A DNA stretch of 64,000 bases, taken from assembly GCF_019049255.1 (NCBI RefSeq), contig NZ_JAGMUJ010000006.1:62001-126000 (forward strand). Reading direction: 5' to 3'. The position numbers and the translations under genes were made by a program. This document shows positions 43,490-63,100 of this stretch, piece after piece; position 1 is the first letter of the stretch, and every line of letters begins with the position of its first letter. The notes below the pieces were generated by a model. That model was not told the DNA's origin and did no database searches. It was given only the letters and a program-made list of their open reading frames with translations. The stretch comes from Streptomyces sp. AC558_RSS880 (GTDB lineage Bacteria > Actinomycetota > Actinomycetes > Streptomycetales > Streptomycetaceae).

Positions 43490-44060
43490 ATGGAAAAGGC
43501 TGAGGGAAAGTACTGGAAAGCTGCCGTTGCCGAGGACGGATTCCCGGGGGCCTCGCCTCGCGAGAAGCTGAGGGGATGGATTGAATCGGGCCTCTGGGAC
43601 CGGTTGGTGGGCGCAATGCCGGCTTCGGCCTCCCCCGCGGTCATGCCGCGAGTCGGTGATGTCAGGTGGAATGCGCTGCGGATTTCCCCATGTGACCGCG
43701 AACGCCTGTCCAAGCTGCTGGCCCCCTCCTCCCGGACGATCACCCCGGGGTGTGGAAGAGAGTGGAACCCCGACTGGCCGCGGATTGCCTGGGCGCAAGC
43801 AGGCGCAAGGCCATGGACTCCTATCTCTGCAAACAGTGGCACCTGCGCAGCCACAATGGTGAGCGGCCGCCTTCCAGGCTGGCGTTGGGCAGACGGTTCG
43901 AGATCGATCCACGCCTCGTGCAACACATGCACAAGATGCTCACCGACAATCCGAACCCCGTCGTGCGAGGAATCGTCAACCGCTATGTGGGCGAGTTCGG
44001 GGCGGTGCCTGGGATCCTGAACCCGATGCTGGAGGAGGCGGTGGGTCCGCCCGGCCGCTG
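43490..44060 (+). pseudogene. Hypothetical gene with an apparent frameshift
   Basis: ATG 43490 after GGGAGCG begins EKAEGKYWKAAVAEDGFPGA, SPREKLRGWIESGLWDRLVG, with good codon use to about 43715 (DRERLSK). The protein-like frame then continues one phase over: GPLLPDDHPGVWKRVEPRLA, RKAMDSYLCKQWHL, RFEIDPRLVQHMHKMLTDNP and FGAVPGILNPMLEEAV. Joined, they would give about 190 residues of a soluble helical protein that I do not recognise. The shift could be a real mutation or a sequencing error. Confidence 0.5.
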
Positions 44061-44222
44061 CGCCGCGGCCACGTCGGCCGAAGCCGGTGGCCGCCGGCGG
44101 GTCCGGTGGTTTCCGACAGACCCCGGCCGCCGGACCGGAACGGGGCGCGGATGGTGCCGAGGCGCGCGCCGGGCGTTGCGGGACCGCCGGGAACGACGGC
44201 CCCGGACGGTGCGCCCCGGCGG

Positions 44223-44636
44223 TCAGGACTCCGGCGGGGCGGCCCAGGAGCGCAGTCGGCGGGCGATCCGGGCGACGCCGAGGGTGCGGGACGCGGCGTC
44301 CCGGACCAGGGCGACGGCCTCCTTCGGCGGGTAGTCCAGCTCGTGGCCGTCGAGCGCCAGGTAGGCCTCGCAGGAGTGCCAGGCGAAGGCCTCGTTGGAG
44401 TGTTCCAGGCACGGCAGCCGGACCAGGGTCTCCAGCAGCGCCGCCGCCCTGAGGAACGGAGAGCCGTAGACCTCGCGGTCCAGGGCCCGCGCGTCGACCC
44501 GGGCGACCGCCGCGTACAGCGGTCCCAGGTCGTCGACCTGGGGGTCGCCGGGGAGGAGTTCGGCGGCGTGCAGCAGGAACGGGACGTCGATCGGGTGCGA
44601 GGGGCCGGGGGGACCGGCCGGGCCGGGCCGGGTCAC
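44223..44636 (-). CDS. Fic/Doc-like toxin of a toxin-antitoxin pair
   Basis: The 137-residue protein resembles the Streptomyces Fic-family toxin group: HPIDVPFLLHAAELLPGDPQ, VYGSPFLRAAALLETLVRLP and HSNEAFAWHSCEAYLALDGH. The last segment occupies the place of the Doc/Fic active-site motif but lacks the canonical HxFxxGNKR residues, so AMPylation or kinase activity is uncertain. Its start overlaps the antitoxin stop by four bases, the usual coupling. These pairs stabilise plasmids or genomic regions. Confidence 0.78.
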   Translation of the reverse strand: MTRPGPAGPPGPSHPIDVPFLLHAAELLPGDPQVDDLGPLYAAVARVDARALDREVYGSPFLRAAALLETLVRLPCLEHSNEAFAWHSCEAYLALDGHELDYPPKEAVALVRDAASRTLGVARIARRLRSWAAPPES

Positions 44637-44953
44637 GCGGCGTGGCCCCGCTCGCCCGGTGCCAGGTCCCGCAGCGCCTCGCGTTCGGCGGCGCGCTGCC
44701 CGGGCGCCGGGTCGGCGGCGCTCGGCTCCGCCGCGAAGGCGTCACCGCTGCGGGCCATGGACCGCTCGAACGCGTCGAGGAAGCGCCGCTGGACGGCGGT
44801 GGCCCGCTCGTACGCGGCGGACAGGACGTACTCCTGCATGCTGACGCCGGCCTGCCGGGCGGCGGCCATGATCGCCTCTCGCTGCTCCGGATCGCGGAAG
44901 CGGAGATTCATGGCCCGGGAGGGGGAGGCGGCCGAGGCGGAGGAATCTGTCAT
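44633..44953 (-). CDS. RHH-type antitoxin
   Basis: From ATG 44953 the protein has 106 residues. AMNLRFRDPEQREAIMAAAR followed by QAGVSMQEYVLSAAYERAT is a ribbon-helix-helix DNA-binding domain; the C-terminal acidic part (ADPAPGQRAAEREALRDL) should wrap the toxin. It precedes the toxin gene, as is usual, and a pair of GGTACC half-sites lies just upstream for self-repression. Confidence 0.8.
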   Translation of the reverse strand: MTDSSASAASPSRAMNLRFRDPEQREAIMAAARQAGVSMQEYVLSAAYERATAVQRRFLDAFERSMARSGDAFAAEPSAADPAPGQRAAEREALRDLAPGERGHAA

Positions 44954-44962
44954 GGCAGACAC

Positions 44963-44977
44963 GGTACCAGTGGTACC
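44963..44977 (-). promoter_or_regulatory. Probable antitoxin operator
   Basis: Two GGTACC palindromes three bases apart (44963-44968, 44972-44977), ten bases before the antitoxin start; spacing fits a ribbon-helix-helix dimer pair. Confidence 0.5.
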
Positions 44978-45253
44978 GGTGTCGGCCGGTGCAGATCCGT
45001 ACGGCCGGGAAGATCACCCCTCCGTGTGATCGGGGTCACATCAAAACCGGTCCATGAACCGCCTCCCGGTCCACACCGTTTTCCCGGCGTCGACAGATTG
45101 CCGGTTCTCGCCTCTCGGTGACCGCTCATGTGCGCAGCGCGTTCATCGCCGAACGGCGGGCCGGACATGTCGCCGTGTTCCCGCTGTGACGCCCGCCGAC
45201 CGCACGACCCCGGCGGGGGACGCCCGGAAGTGACGTTCGAGGAAGAAGCAGAG

Positions 45254-47172
<1,919 letters not shown>

Positions 47173-47176
<4 letters not shown>

Positions 47177-50100
47177 GCGACACGCCCGCACCCGACCGGA
47201 GCGCGGCGACTTCCGACCGGGGTCCGGCGACGTCCGGCCGGTACGTGCCCGTGCCGGACCCGGACCCGGACCGGAGCGCTGCCGCCCCCGGCGGGCGCCC
47301 GGCAGGGGCGGACCGGGGCGCCACGGACGTCACCCCGGCCCCGGTGACGGGCGACGGCGTTCCGGGCGAGGGGGAGCAGGACCGCCGTACCGGCCCGGGC
47401 GGGCGCGACGAGGGCCCCGGTTCGGGGGAGCCCGGCGGTGTCCCCGGTCCGGGGGCGGCCGGAGCGGTCACCGTGCCCGGGGTGCGGGCCGCGGACGGCC
47501 CCGGCGACCCGGCCCTGGACGACGTGGACGGCGACTTCCGCGCACTGCTGGACCGGTTCGAGGGGATGGCCCGGCGCGCCCGCGTCACCCTGCGCCGTCC
47601 GCTGCACACCCACGCCGTCACCGTCGGCGGCACCCTCGACTTCCAGGACGTCCCCGGCGTTCCCCGGCACCCGTTCTTCGCGCCGGGCCTGCGCTACCCC
47701 GTCCTGGCCCGGTTCAGCAACGGCGAGTCCCCGGACGACCTGATCCCCGGCACGCGCGGGCTGTCGCTGCTCCTCCTCCACCCCGCCGCCCCCTCCGACC
47801 CGGCCCGCTCACCGTTCAACCTCACCCTCAACACCGGGCGTCGCCTCTTCGCCCCCGACGCCGCCACCTTCGCCCGCTACCTGCTCGGCACCGACACCGA
47901 CCGGGCCGCCGTCGCCCGCGAGGTGCCGGGTGCCCGCGAGGCGCTGTGGGAGCAGATCAGACGGCCGGTGCCGTTCGCCGGCCACCACTACCACTCCCAG
48001 GCTCCGCGCCTGTACACCGACGCCACCGGCACACCCTGGCTGGTGCGGTACCGCGTGGTGCCGGACGGGGAGTCCGGCGGGGATCCGGGCGCCCCGGCGG
48101 ACCCCTCGGGCCCCGGCCGCCACGACCCCGGCGACCGGCTCTTCCCGCCCGTCGCACCGGAGTTCCTGCCGCGCGAGCCCGGCGACCGGCGCCCGCCCCG
48201 GCTGTTCCGCGACCACCTGCTGGCCCGGGTACGGGAAGCGGGCGGCGTACGGCTGCTGTTCCAGGTCCGGCTTCACCCGCTCGGCACCGACCCGCGGGCC
48301 AACCGGGCGGCGCTCGACCCCTCCGCCGACTGGCCGGAGGCGGCGTTCCCCCACCACACCATCGCCCGTCTCACCCTGGACGGCGTCCCCGGCGGCGACC
48401 TCGCCGAACAGGCGGTCTTCGACCCGGCGTGCGCCCCGCCCGGACTGGGCATCGCCCTGGCCCGCTCCCCGTACGAGACCGCCTCGGTCAACCACGCCCG
48501 CGCGCTGGTCTACCGCGCCGTCCACGCCGCCCGCACCCCCCGCCCGGCGGCCCCCGTCCCGGCCCCGGTGCCGTCGGCCGGGCCGCGTCCCGGGGGCGGC
48601 CTGCGGCGGGTCTGCGTGATCGGTGCCGGCCCGGCCGGGCTCACCGCCGCCCGGGAACTGGAGAAACGCGGTCACACCGTCGTCGTGCTGGACAGCGCCG
48701 GTGAGGTGGGCGGCAAGTCCGCCTCGGTCGAGATCGACGGCCGCCCCTACGACCTCGGCGCCCACCTGTGCACCAGCCGGTACGGCGAACTCGCCGGGCT
48801 CGTCGCCGAACTGGGCCTGGAGACCGAGGACACCACCCCCACCCTCCTCTACGACGCCGACCGCGCCGCGATCGCGCCGCCCGCCCCCGTCCCCGGCCTG
48901 CCGGAGGCGCTGGCCCGCTACCGCGCGCTGCGCGCCGAACGGTTCCCCGGCATCTCCGCCCCCGGCCTGGCGCCGGCCGCGCCCGCCCTGTCCCGTCCCG
49001 CGGCCGGCTGGCTCGAGGACCACGGCCTGACTGCGCTGGGGCACTGGCTGGGCGACGCCTGCACCGCCTCCGGGTACGGCTACCTCGACGGCGACGGGCA
49101 CGGTCACCTCGACGGTGGCGGTGACGGTGACGGGCACGGCGAGCGGGGGCCCCGCACCGGCGGCGTGCCCGCCCTGTACTTCGTCCGGCACGCCGAGATG
49201 ACCGGCCTGATCACCCCCGGCCGGGCGGCCACCGGACACCTCGGCACCTTCACGGTCAAGGGCGGCTTCGGACGGCTGTGGCGGCGCGTCGCCGACGAAC
49301 TGGCCGACGTACGCACCGGCGTCCGCGTCACCCGCATCCAGCGTTCCGCCGACGGGATCACCGTGCACACCGGCGACGGCACCCTGAGCGCCGACGCCCT
49401 CGTACTGGCCTGCCCCCTGGACCAGGCCGCCGCCCTGCTGGAACCGGACGCCCGGGAACGCGCCCTCGCCGCCCGGATCCGGACCCTGCCCTACCGCACG
49501 GTGCTGTGCCGGATCACCGGACTGCCGGAGAACGGCATGTACCTGGTGCGCACCGGCGGCCGGATCGCGCCGCCCGGCCACTGCGTCGCCTTCCACCACC
49601 GCCACCCCGGCAGCGACGTCTACGCCTGTTACGCCTACGGCCCGGACACCCCGGAGGCCGAGGCGGTGCTGCGCGCCGACATCGAGGCGATGGGGGGCCG
49701 GCTGGAGGAGGTGCTGCTGACCCGCACCTGGCGGTTCATGCCGCACTTCTCCGCCGACGACCTGGCCGCCGGGATCCTCGACCGGCTGGAGAACCTCCAG
49801 GGCCGCGACCGCACGTACCACACCGGCGGTCTGCACGGCTTCGAGCTGATCGAGAACGTCATCGCCCACAGCCGCGCCCTGGTGGAACGATTCTTCGGCG
49901 CGTCGGCCGCGCCGGAGACGAACTCCGGTGCCGGCACGGGGGCCGGCAGCGCCTCCGCCCCGGTCCCGGGCTCGGCCGCGCCCGGCCGGGCGGAGATCCT
50001 GGCCTGGCTGGAGGGCCATCTGGCCTCCGAACTCGGCCACCGGCGGGAGGAGTTCGACCCGCACGCACCGCTGGCCTCGTACGGTCTGGACTCGCTGACC

Positions 50101-51276
50101 TCGGTGACCCTGCTGGCGGACCTGTCCCGCGAGGTCGGCACGGCCCTGCCGCCGACCCTGCTGCTGGACCTGCCCACCCTGGACGCCGTCGCCGCGTACA
50201 CCGCCGATCTGATCGCGCCCGCGTCCTGGGCGGTCACCCCCGCGCCGGCCGGAACCGGTCCGGCCACTCCCACGCCGGCCACCCCGGGGGCGGCCGGGCC
50301 CGCACCCGTCGCGCCCGCACCCGGGGCGGGCGCCGCAGCCCCGGGCGGCACCCCCGCGGCCGGTGCGACGGACTCGCGCCCCGCCCTCCCGCCCGCCTCG
50401 CCGACGGCCGTCCCGCTCACCCCCGCCGCGCCGTTCTTCTGCGTCGGCGGCGCGATCGGCTCGGCGCACCAGCTCCTCCCGCTCGCCGACGCCCTCGGTC
50501 CCGGGCACCCCTTCTACGGGCTCCAGGCCCCCGGCGTGGACGGCCGCGAGACGCCGCTGACCACGGTGGAGGCGCTCGCCGAGCGGTATCTGACGGCCGT
50601 TCGGGCCGTCCAGCCGCAGGGCCCCTACCTGCTGGGCGGCTACTCCTTCGGCGGCCTGGTCGCCTACGAGACCGCCCGCCTGCTGCGCGGCGCCGGGCAC
50701 GAGGTCACCGCCGTGGTCGCGCTCGACACCTACGTACCCGAGCCCGGACAGCCGGTGCCGGGCCGCGACGACCGGGCCGCGCTGCTGGAGATCGCCGCCG
50801 TGCACCGGGCGATGGCCGGGGACGACGGCGGCTTCCGGCCCCGGCCGGAACTGACCGACGCCCAGTGCCGCGCCCTGGCCCACCGCGAGCTCGCCGCCAC
50901 CGGTACCCCCCTGGCCGACCCCACCCTCGACCGGCTGCTCGCCGTCTACCAGGCGTCCCTGGCCGCGTACGTCCGCTACCGGGTGCCCCCGTCCGATCTG
51001 CGGGTGGTACTGGTCAAGGCGGCGCAGGAGTTCCCCCCGGTGATCGGCGAGACGCGCCGCCCCCGGCTGCCGGTCTCCGACCCCACGGCCGGGTGGGGCG
51101 GCGTGGACCTCGGCGCGCTGGAGGTCACCCGGCTGCCCGGCGGCCACTTCACGCTGCTCCGCCCGGACCGTGTGGGCGCGGTGGCCGACCGGCTGCGCGT
51201 CGTACTGGACGGGCGGTGGGCGGTGCCTCCGGCCGGCCGGGCCGTGATCCCGGACCAGTGGCGGTCCGCGCCATGA
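47173..51276 (+). CDS. Four-part fusion: catalase-like domain, PAI-like FAD isomerase/oxidase, ACP, thioesterase
   Basis: The 1367-residue protein has, in order: a disordered start (1-118); a catalase-fold domain (about 120-455) with His145/His147 in RPLHTHAVTVGGTL and the family block PVLARFSNG; and a Rossmann FAD domain from about 478 (VCVIGAGPAGLTAARELEKR) through about 905. The end of the FAD domain, TWRFMPHFSADDLAAGILDR and YHTGGLHGFELIENV, parallels the polyunsaturated fatty acid isomerase PAI of Cutibacterium/Propionibacterium. A carrier protein (about 940-1010) follows with Ser974 in GLDSL, then a type I thioesterase (about 1085-1345) with Ser1158 in GYSFGG, Asp1185 and His1325. Catalase-related folds can act as allene oxide synthases or peroxidases on fatty acid hydroperoxides. 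An acyl chain on the carrier could be isomerised or oxidised and then released. Pro/Ala linkers separate the parts. I know of no described protein with this layout. Confidence 0.88.
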
Positions 51277-53054
51277 CGACACACCTGACCACCGGGCCGG
51301 AGGTCCCCGTGCCAGGAGCACGCACACCGGGGACCCCGGCGCAGGGCGGCTTCGCACCGGGTGCCGTGCCCGGCCACGCCGCCTTCACCGGCGCCCTGAC
51401 CCCCTCCGCCGGACCCTTTGCCGCGTCTTCGGCAGGGCCCGCACCGGGCGCCACGACCACCACCGTGCCGGCCGTGAGCACGGCAACGACCCCCGCCCCC
51501 GTCCCCGCCTCTCCGTTCCCCGGCGGCGCACCCGACGTCCTGCGTGCCGTCCGGGCCGTCCGCGAGCCCGCCCACCTGGTCGCCACCCCGGACGGCGGCG
51601 TCGGGGCCGTCACCGGCGACCCGCGCGGCCTGCCGGTACGGGCGAGCCTGCCCCCGCTCTACCCCGAGTGGCTCGGCGACCGCGCTTTCGCCCGGGCGCA
51701 CGGCACCCGTTTCCCGTACATCGCCGGGGAGATGGCCAACGGCATCGCCACCACCGCGATGGTCACCGCCGTGGCCAGGGCCGGGATGCTGGGCTTCTAC
51801 GGCGCCGCCGGGATGCCCCTGGACACCGTCGAGCGGGCCGTGGACACCCTGGCCGCCGCACTGCCGGACCACCCCAACTGGGGCGTCAACCTCATCCACG
51901 CCCCCCAGCACCCCGCCTGGGAGGACGGCCTGGCCGAACTGCTCGTCCGCCGCCGGGTGCCGGCGGTGTCGGTGTCGGCGTTCATGGACCTCACCCCCGC
52001 CGTCGTACTGCTGGCCGCGAGCGGCCTGCGCACCGCGCCCGACGGACGGATCGTGCGGCCCCGCCGGCTGCTCGCCAAGGTCTCCCGGCCCGAGGTGGCG
52101 GAGAAGTTCCTCGGCCCGCCCCCGCCCCGGCTGCTGGCCGAACTGGCCGCCGCCGGACGGATCACCCCCGCCGAGGCCGAACTGGCCGCCCGGTTGCCGG
52201 TGGTCGGGGACCTCACCGTGGAGGCCGACAGCGGCGGGCACACCGACGGCCGCCCGCTGCCCGCCCTGCTGCCCGCCGTCACCGAGCTGCGCGACCGGCT
52301 CGCCGCCCGCCACCCGCACCTCCCCCCGGTACGGATCGGCGCGGCCGGCGGTCTGGGCACCCCGCAGGCGGTGGCCGCCGCGTTCGCCACCGGCGCCGCC
52401 TACGTGCTGACCGGCTCGGTCAACCAGACCTGCGTGGAGGCGGGCCTGTCCGAGGACGCCAAGCGCCTGCTGGACCGGGCCGGCGTCGCGGACGTCACCC
52501 TGGCCCCGGCCTCCGACATGTTCGAACTCGGCGCCTCGGTGCAGGTCCTCGCCCGGGGCACGCTCTTCGGCCCGCGCGCCCGGCAGCTCCACGACGCCTA
52601 CCACGCCCACGCCTCCCTGGAGGCGATCCCGCCGCCGCTGCGGGAACGGCTGGAACGCGGCGTGCTGGGCGCCGGCTTCGACGAGGTGTGGGAGGAGACC
52701 CGGGCGTACTGGCGGCGCCGGGACCCCGCCGTCCTGGACCGCGCCGAACAGGATCCCAAGCACCGGATGGCGCTGGTCTTCCGCTGGTACCTGGGCCGTT
52801 CCAGCCGGTGGGCGATCGACGGCACCACCGCCCGCCGCACCGACTACCAGATCTGGTGCGGCCCGGCCGTGGGCGCCTTCAACGACTGGACCCGGGACAG
52901 CTTCCTCGCCGACCCCGCCCGCCGCACGGTCGTCCAGGTCGCCCGCAACCTGCTGGAGGGCGCCGCCGTACTGACCCGCGCCCACCAGTTCCGCACCCAC
53001 GGGGTGCCGGTGCCGCCACAGGCGTTCCGCTTCACCCCCCGGCCGCTCGGCTGA
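51273..53054 (+). CDS. pfaD: PfaD-type FMN enoyl reductase
   Basis: ATG 51273 overlaps the preceding stop (ATGA); 593 residues. After a disordered alanine/proline start (to about 85) the protein matches PfaD, the trans-acting enoyl reductase of PUFA synthases, a TIM barrel of the nitronate monooxygenase/FabK type. Landmarks are EMANGIATTAMVTAVARAGM, LGFYGAAGMPLDTVERAV, NWGVNLIHAPQHPAWEDGL, EADSGGHTDGRPLPALLPAV and GAAYVLTGSVNQTCVEAG, with the helical insert ending IWCGPAVGAFNDWTRDS. It reduces the enoyl-thioester on the synthase carrier domain in selected cycles. Full length for the family. Confidence 0.93.
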   Translation: MTTHLTTGPEVPVPGARTPGTPAQGGFAPGAVPGHAAFTGALTPSAGPFAASSAGPAPGATTTTVPAVSTATTPAPVPASPFPGGAPDVLRAVRAVREPAHLVATPDGGVGAVTGDPRGLPVRASLPPLYPEWLGDRAFARAHGTRFPYIAGEMANGIATTAMVTAVARAGMLGFYGAAGMPLDTVERAVDTLAAALPDHPNWGVNLIHAPQHPAWEDGLAELLVRRRVPAVSVSAFMDLTPAVVLLAASGLRTAPDGRIVRPRRLLAKVSRPEVAEKFLGPPPPRLLAELAAAGRITPAEAELAARLPVVGDLTVEADSGGHTDGRPLPALLPAVTELRDRLAARHPHLPPVRIGAAGGLGTPQAVAAAFATGAAYVLTGSVNQTCVEAGLSEDAKRLLDRAGVADVTLAPASDMFELGASVQVLARGTLFGPRARQLHDAYHAHASLEAIPPPLRERLERGVLGAGFDEVWEETRAYWRRRDPAVLDRAEQDPKHRMALVFRWYLGRSSRWAIDGTTARRTDYQIWCGPAVGAFNDWTRDSFLADPARRTVVQVARNLLEGAAVLTRAHQFRTHGVPVPPQAFRFTPRPLG

Positions 53055-53127
53055 GCCCCCGCCCGCAGCCGGTATCGGCCCCACCGCCCGCCCGCCCGTC
53101 CGCACCCGGAATCCGAGGAGACACGTG

Positions 53128-60036
<6,909 letters not shown>

Positions 60037-60106
60037 CGGCGCGGTGACCGCATGTCAGGCACTGACGCCCCCCACACCGATGACACGACCTGAACGAGCG
60101 TGAGCG

Positions 60107-63100
60107 ATGAGCGACGGACGGCGGACGACCATGGATTTCGAACCGGTGGCCATCGTCGGGCGCGGCTGTGTGCTGCCCGGCGCCCTCGACCCCGGCACCT
60201 TCTGGGACAACGTCCGCGCCGGGCGGGTGAGCCTGTCTCGGGTGCCGGAGGGCCGCTGGCGGCTCCCCGAGGGCGTCGCGGTCGGGGCCGGCCCCGGCGT
60301 CGGCGGCTATGTGCACGGGTTCGACGACGTCTTCGACCCCGGCGGCTTCGCGACCGGCGCCGACCGGGTCCGCGCCTTCGACCCGTGCGTACGGTTCGTG
60401 CTGCACGCCGTCCGGCAGGCGCTGCGCGAGGCGGGCGCGGACCGGCCGTACGATCCGGGCCGGGCGGGCCTGGTGATGGGCAACCTCTCGCTGCCCACCG
60501 ACGGGCTGGCGGCCTACGCCGAGGCCGTCTGGCGCGGCGGGGAACGGCGGCCGGACGCGCTGGGCCGGTTCTCCTCCGGCCTGCCCGCCGAACTGGCCGC
60601 CGCCGCCCTGGGCCTGGAGGGCGGGGCGTACGCCCTCGACGCGGCCTGCGCCTCCGCGCTGTACGCGGTGAAGCTCGCCTGCGACCGGCTGCACGACCGC
60701 ACGGCCGACCTGATGGTCGCCGGGGCGGTCAACCGCACCGACGACCTCGCCGTCCACCTGGCGTTCGACGCCCTGTCCGCGCTGAGCCCCACCGGCCGCA
60801 GCCGCCCGCTGCACCGGGACGCCGACGGCCTGGTGCCCGCCGAGGGCGCCGCGTTCGTGGCGCTGATGCGGCTGACCGACGCGCTCGCCCAGGGCCGCCG
60901 GGTGCTCGGCGTCGTCCGGGGCGCCGGGCTGAGCAACGACGGCCGCACCGGGGGCCTGCTGGCGCCCTCGCCCAGGGACCAGATCCGCGCCGTCCGGCAG
61001 GCGTACGCCCGCGCGGGCCTCGCCCCCGAGTCGCTGTCCTACCTCGAATGCCACGCCACCGGCACGCCCGTGGGCGACGCGGCGGAGGCGGAGGCGATGG
61101 CGGAGGTCTTCGCCGGCTGCCGCGACCTGCCGGTGGGATCGGTGAAGGCCAACATCGGGCACCTGGTGACCGCCGCCGGCGGCGCCGGGATCCTCAAGGT
61201 GCTCGCCGCGATGGAGGCCGGCGTCCGCCCGCCGACGCCCGGCGCCGCCGAACCCGTCGACGCGCTGCGGGACGGGCCGCTGCGCCCGCTGGTGGACGCG
61301 GAGGACTGGGACGGCCCGCGCCGCGCGGGCATCAACGCCTTCGGCTTCGGCGGCAACAACGCCCACCTGATCCTGGACGCCTGGACCGGCGACGACGGCC
61401 ACGCCCCGGCCCTTCCGTCCCGCCCGGCCGCTCCCCGACGGAACGATCCGGAGGCCACGGCCACGGCCACGACCACAGCCACAGCCACGGCCACGGCCAC
61501 GGCCACGGCAGCGGCGGTCCGAGTCCCGGCCGTCGGCGTTCCGGAGCGGGTCCCGGAGACCGGTGCCGGGGACCCGGCAGCCGGCTCTCCCGACACCCCG
61601 TGTCCGGGACAGGTCCCGGCCTCGGACCCGGTCGCCGTCGTCGCCCTCGGCGTCCGCGTGGCCGACGGTGCCGGGCTGGACGCCTTCCGCGACGCGCTGC
61701 TGACCGGCACCCCGCTGCGCGATCCCGCCGGGACGTACGACGTCGCCCTCCCGGACCTCCGCTTCCCGCCCGCCGATCTCGCCCGGTCGCTCGGCCAGCA
61801 GACCGCGGTGCTCGAGGCCGCCCGCGACGCCGCCCGCGGAATCACGCTGCCCCGGGAACGGACCATGGTCCTGATCGGCATGGGCTGCGACCCGGAGGTC
61901 GCCCGCTACCCCGCCGAGGCCCGCCGGCGGACCGGCGACGCGGACGCGCAGGCCGCCCCCCTCGCCCCCGGGCTGACCGCGCCGGCCGTGGTCGGCACCA
62001 TGCCCAATGTCGTCGCCAACCGGATCAGCGCCCAGCTCGACACCGGCGGCCCCGCCTTCACCGTCTCCGCGGAGGAGGCGTCCGGCCTGGTCGCCGTGGA
62101 CCTCGGCACCCGGGCCCTGCGCCGCCGGGAGGCCGACGTGGTGCTGGCGGGGGCCGTCGATCTCTCCCAGGAGCCCGTGCACCGGGCGGCGCTGGCCGAC
62201 CTGGACCGCTCCGTCCCCGCCGGGGACGCGGCCGTGGTGGTCGTCCTCAAGCGCCTCGCCGACGCCCGGCGTGACGGCGACGACGTCCTCGCCGTACTCG
62301 ACCCGGCCCCCGCCGGTCCCGCCGCCTCTGCCGCCGCCCCGGCGGCCGCCCTGGTCGTCGGGCCCGCCGACGCCGGGGCGCACGACCCGACCGAGCGCGC
62401 CGAGCACGCCGAGCGCGCCGAAGGAACCGAATACACCGAGCTCACCGAGCACTTCGACCCGGCCGGGCTGTTCGGCACCCCGCACGCCGCGCAGGGCGCC
62501 CTCGCCCTCGCCTGCGCCGTCCTGGCGCTGCGGCACGGCGCGATCCCCCGTACCGGCGGCCCCGCCGACCCGGCGCTGGACCACGGCCGCACCGCCCGCG
62601 TCAAGGTGCGCACCCTCGGCGGCACCCGGGTCACCCTCGGCCTGCGCGCCGACCGGGTGATGCCCTGGGCCCCCCGCACCGCCACCACCCTGCACGTCTT
62701 CTCCGGCCGGGACGCGGCCGGGGCGCTGGCGGCGGCCCGCGCCGGAACCGGGAGCGACACCGGGCCCGCCCGGCTGGTGGTGGCCGCCGACGACCCGGCG
62801 ACCCTCACCGCCCGGGTGACCGCCGCCGAACGCTGGCTCACCGCGGGCGGGGTGCGTCCGGAGGGCGTGGCGTTCGCGGCCCGGCCGGTCACGGGCGAGA
62901 CGGCCCTGGTCTTCACCAACGGCACCGCCACCTACCCCGGCATGGCCCGCGGCCTCATGCTGGCCCTGCCGGCCCCGCTGCACGGCATACGCGACCGGTG
63001 GGGCCCGCTCCAGGACATCGCCGGCTGGGCCTACCGGGACCCCGCCGACCGGACGGCCCCGCACAGCGACGCCCTGGACCGGATCTGGGGCGCCGCGCTC

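Noticed and set aside
61454..61516. Tandem hexamers as a separate mobile or regulatory repeat
   Set aside because: They lie in frame inside a linker and translate to Ala-Thr repeats; simple slippage explains them.
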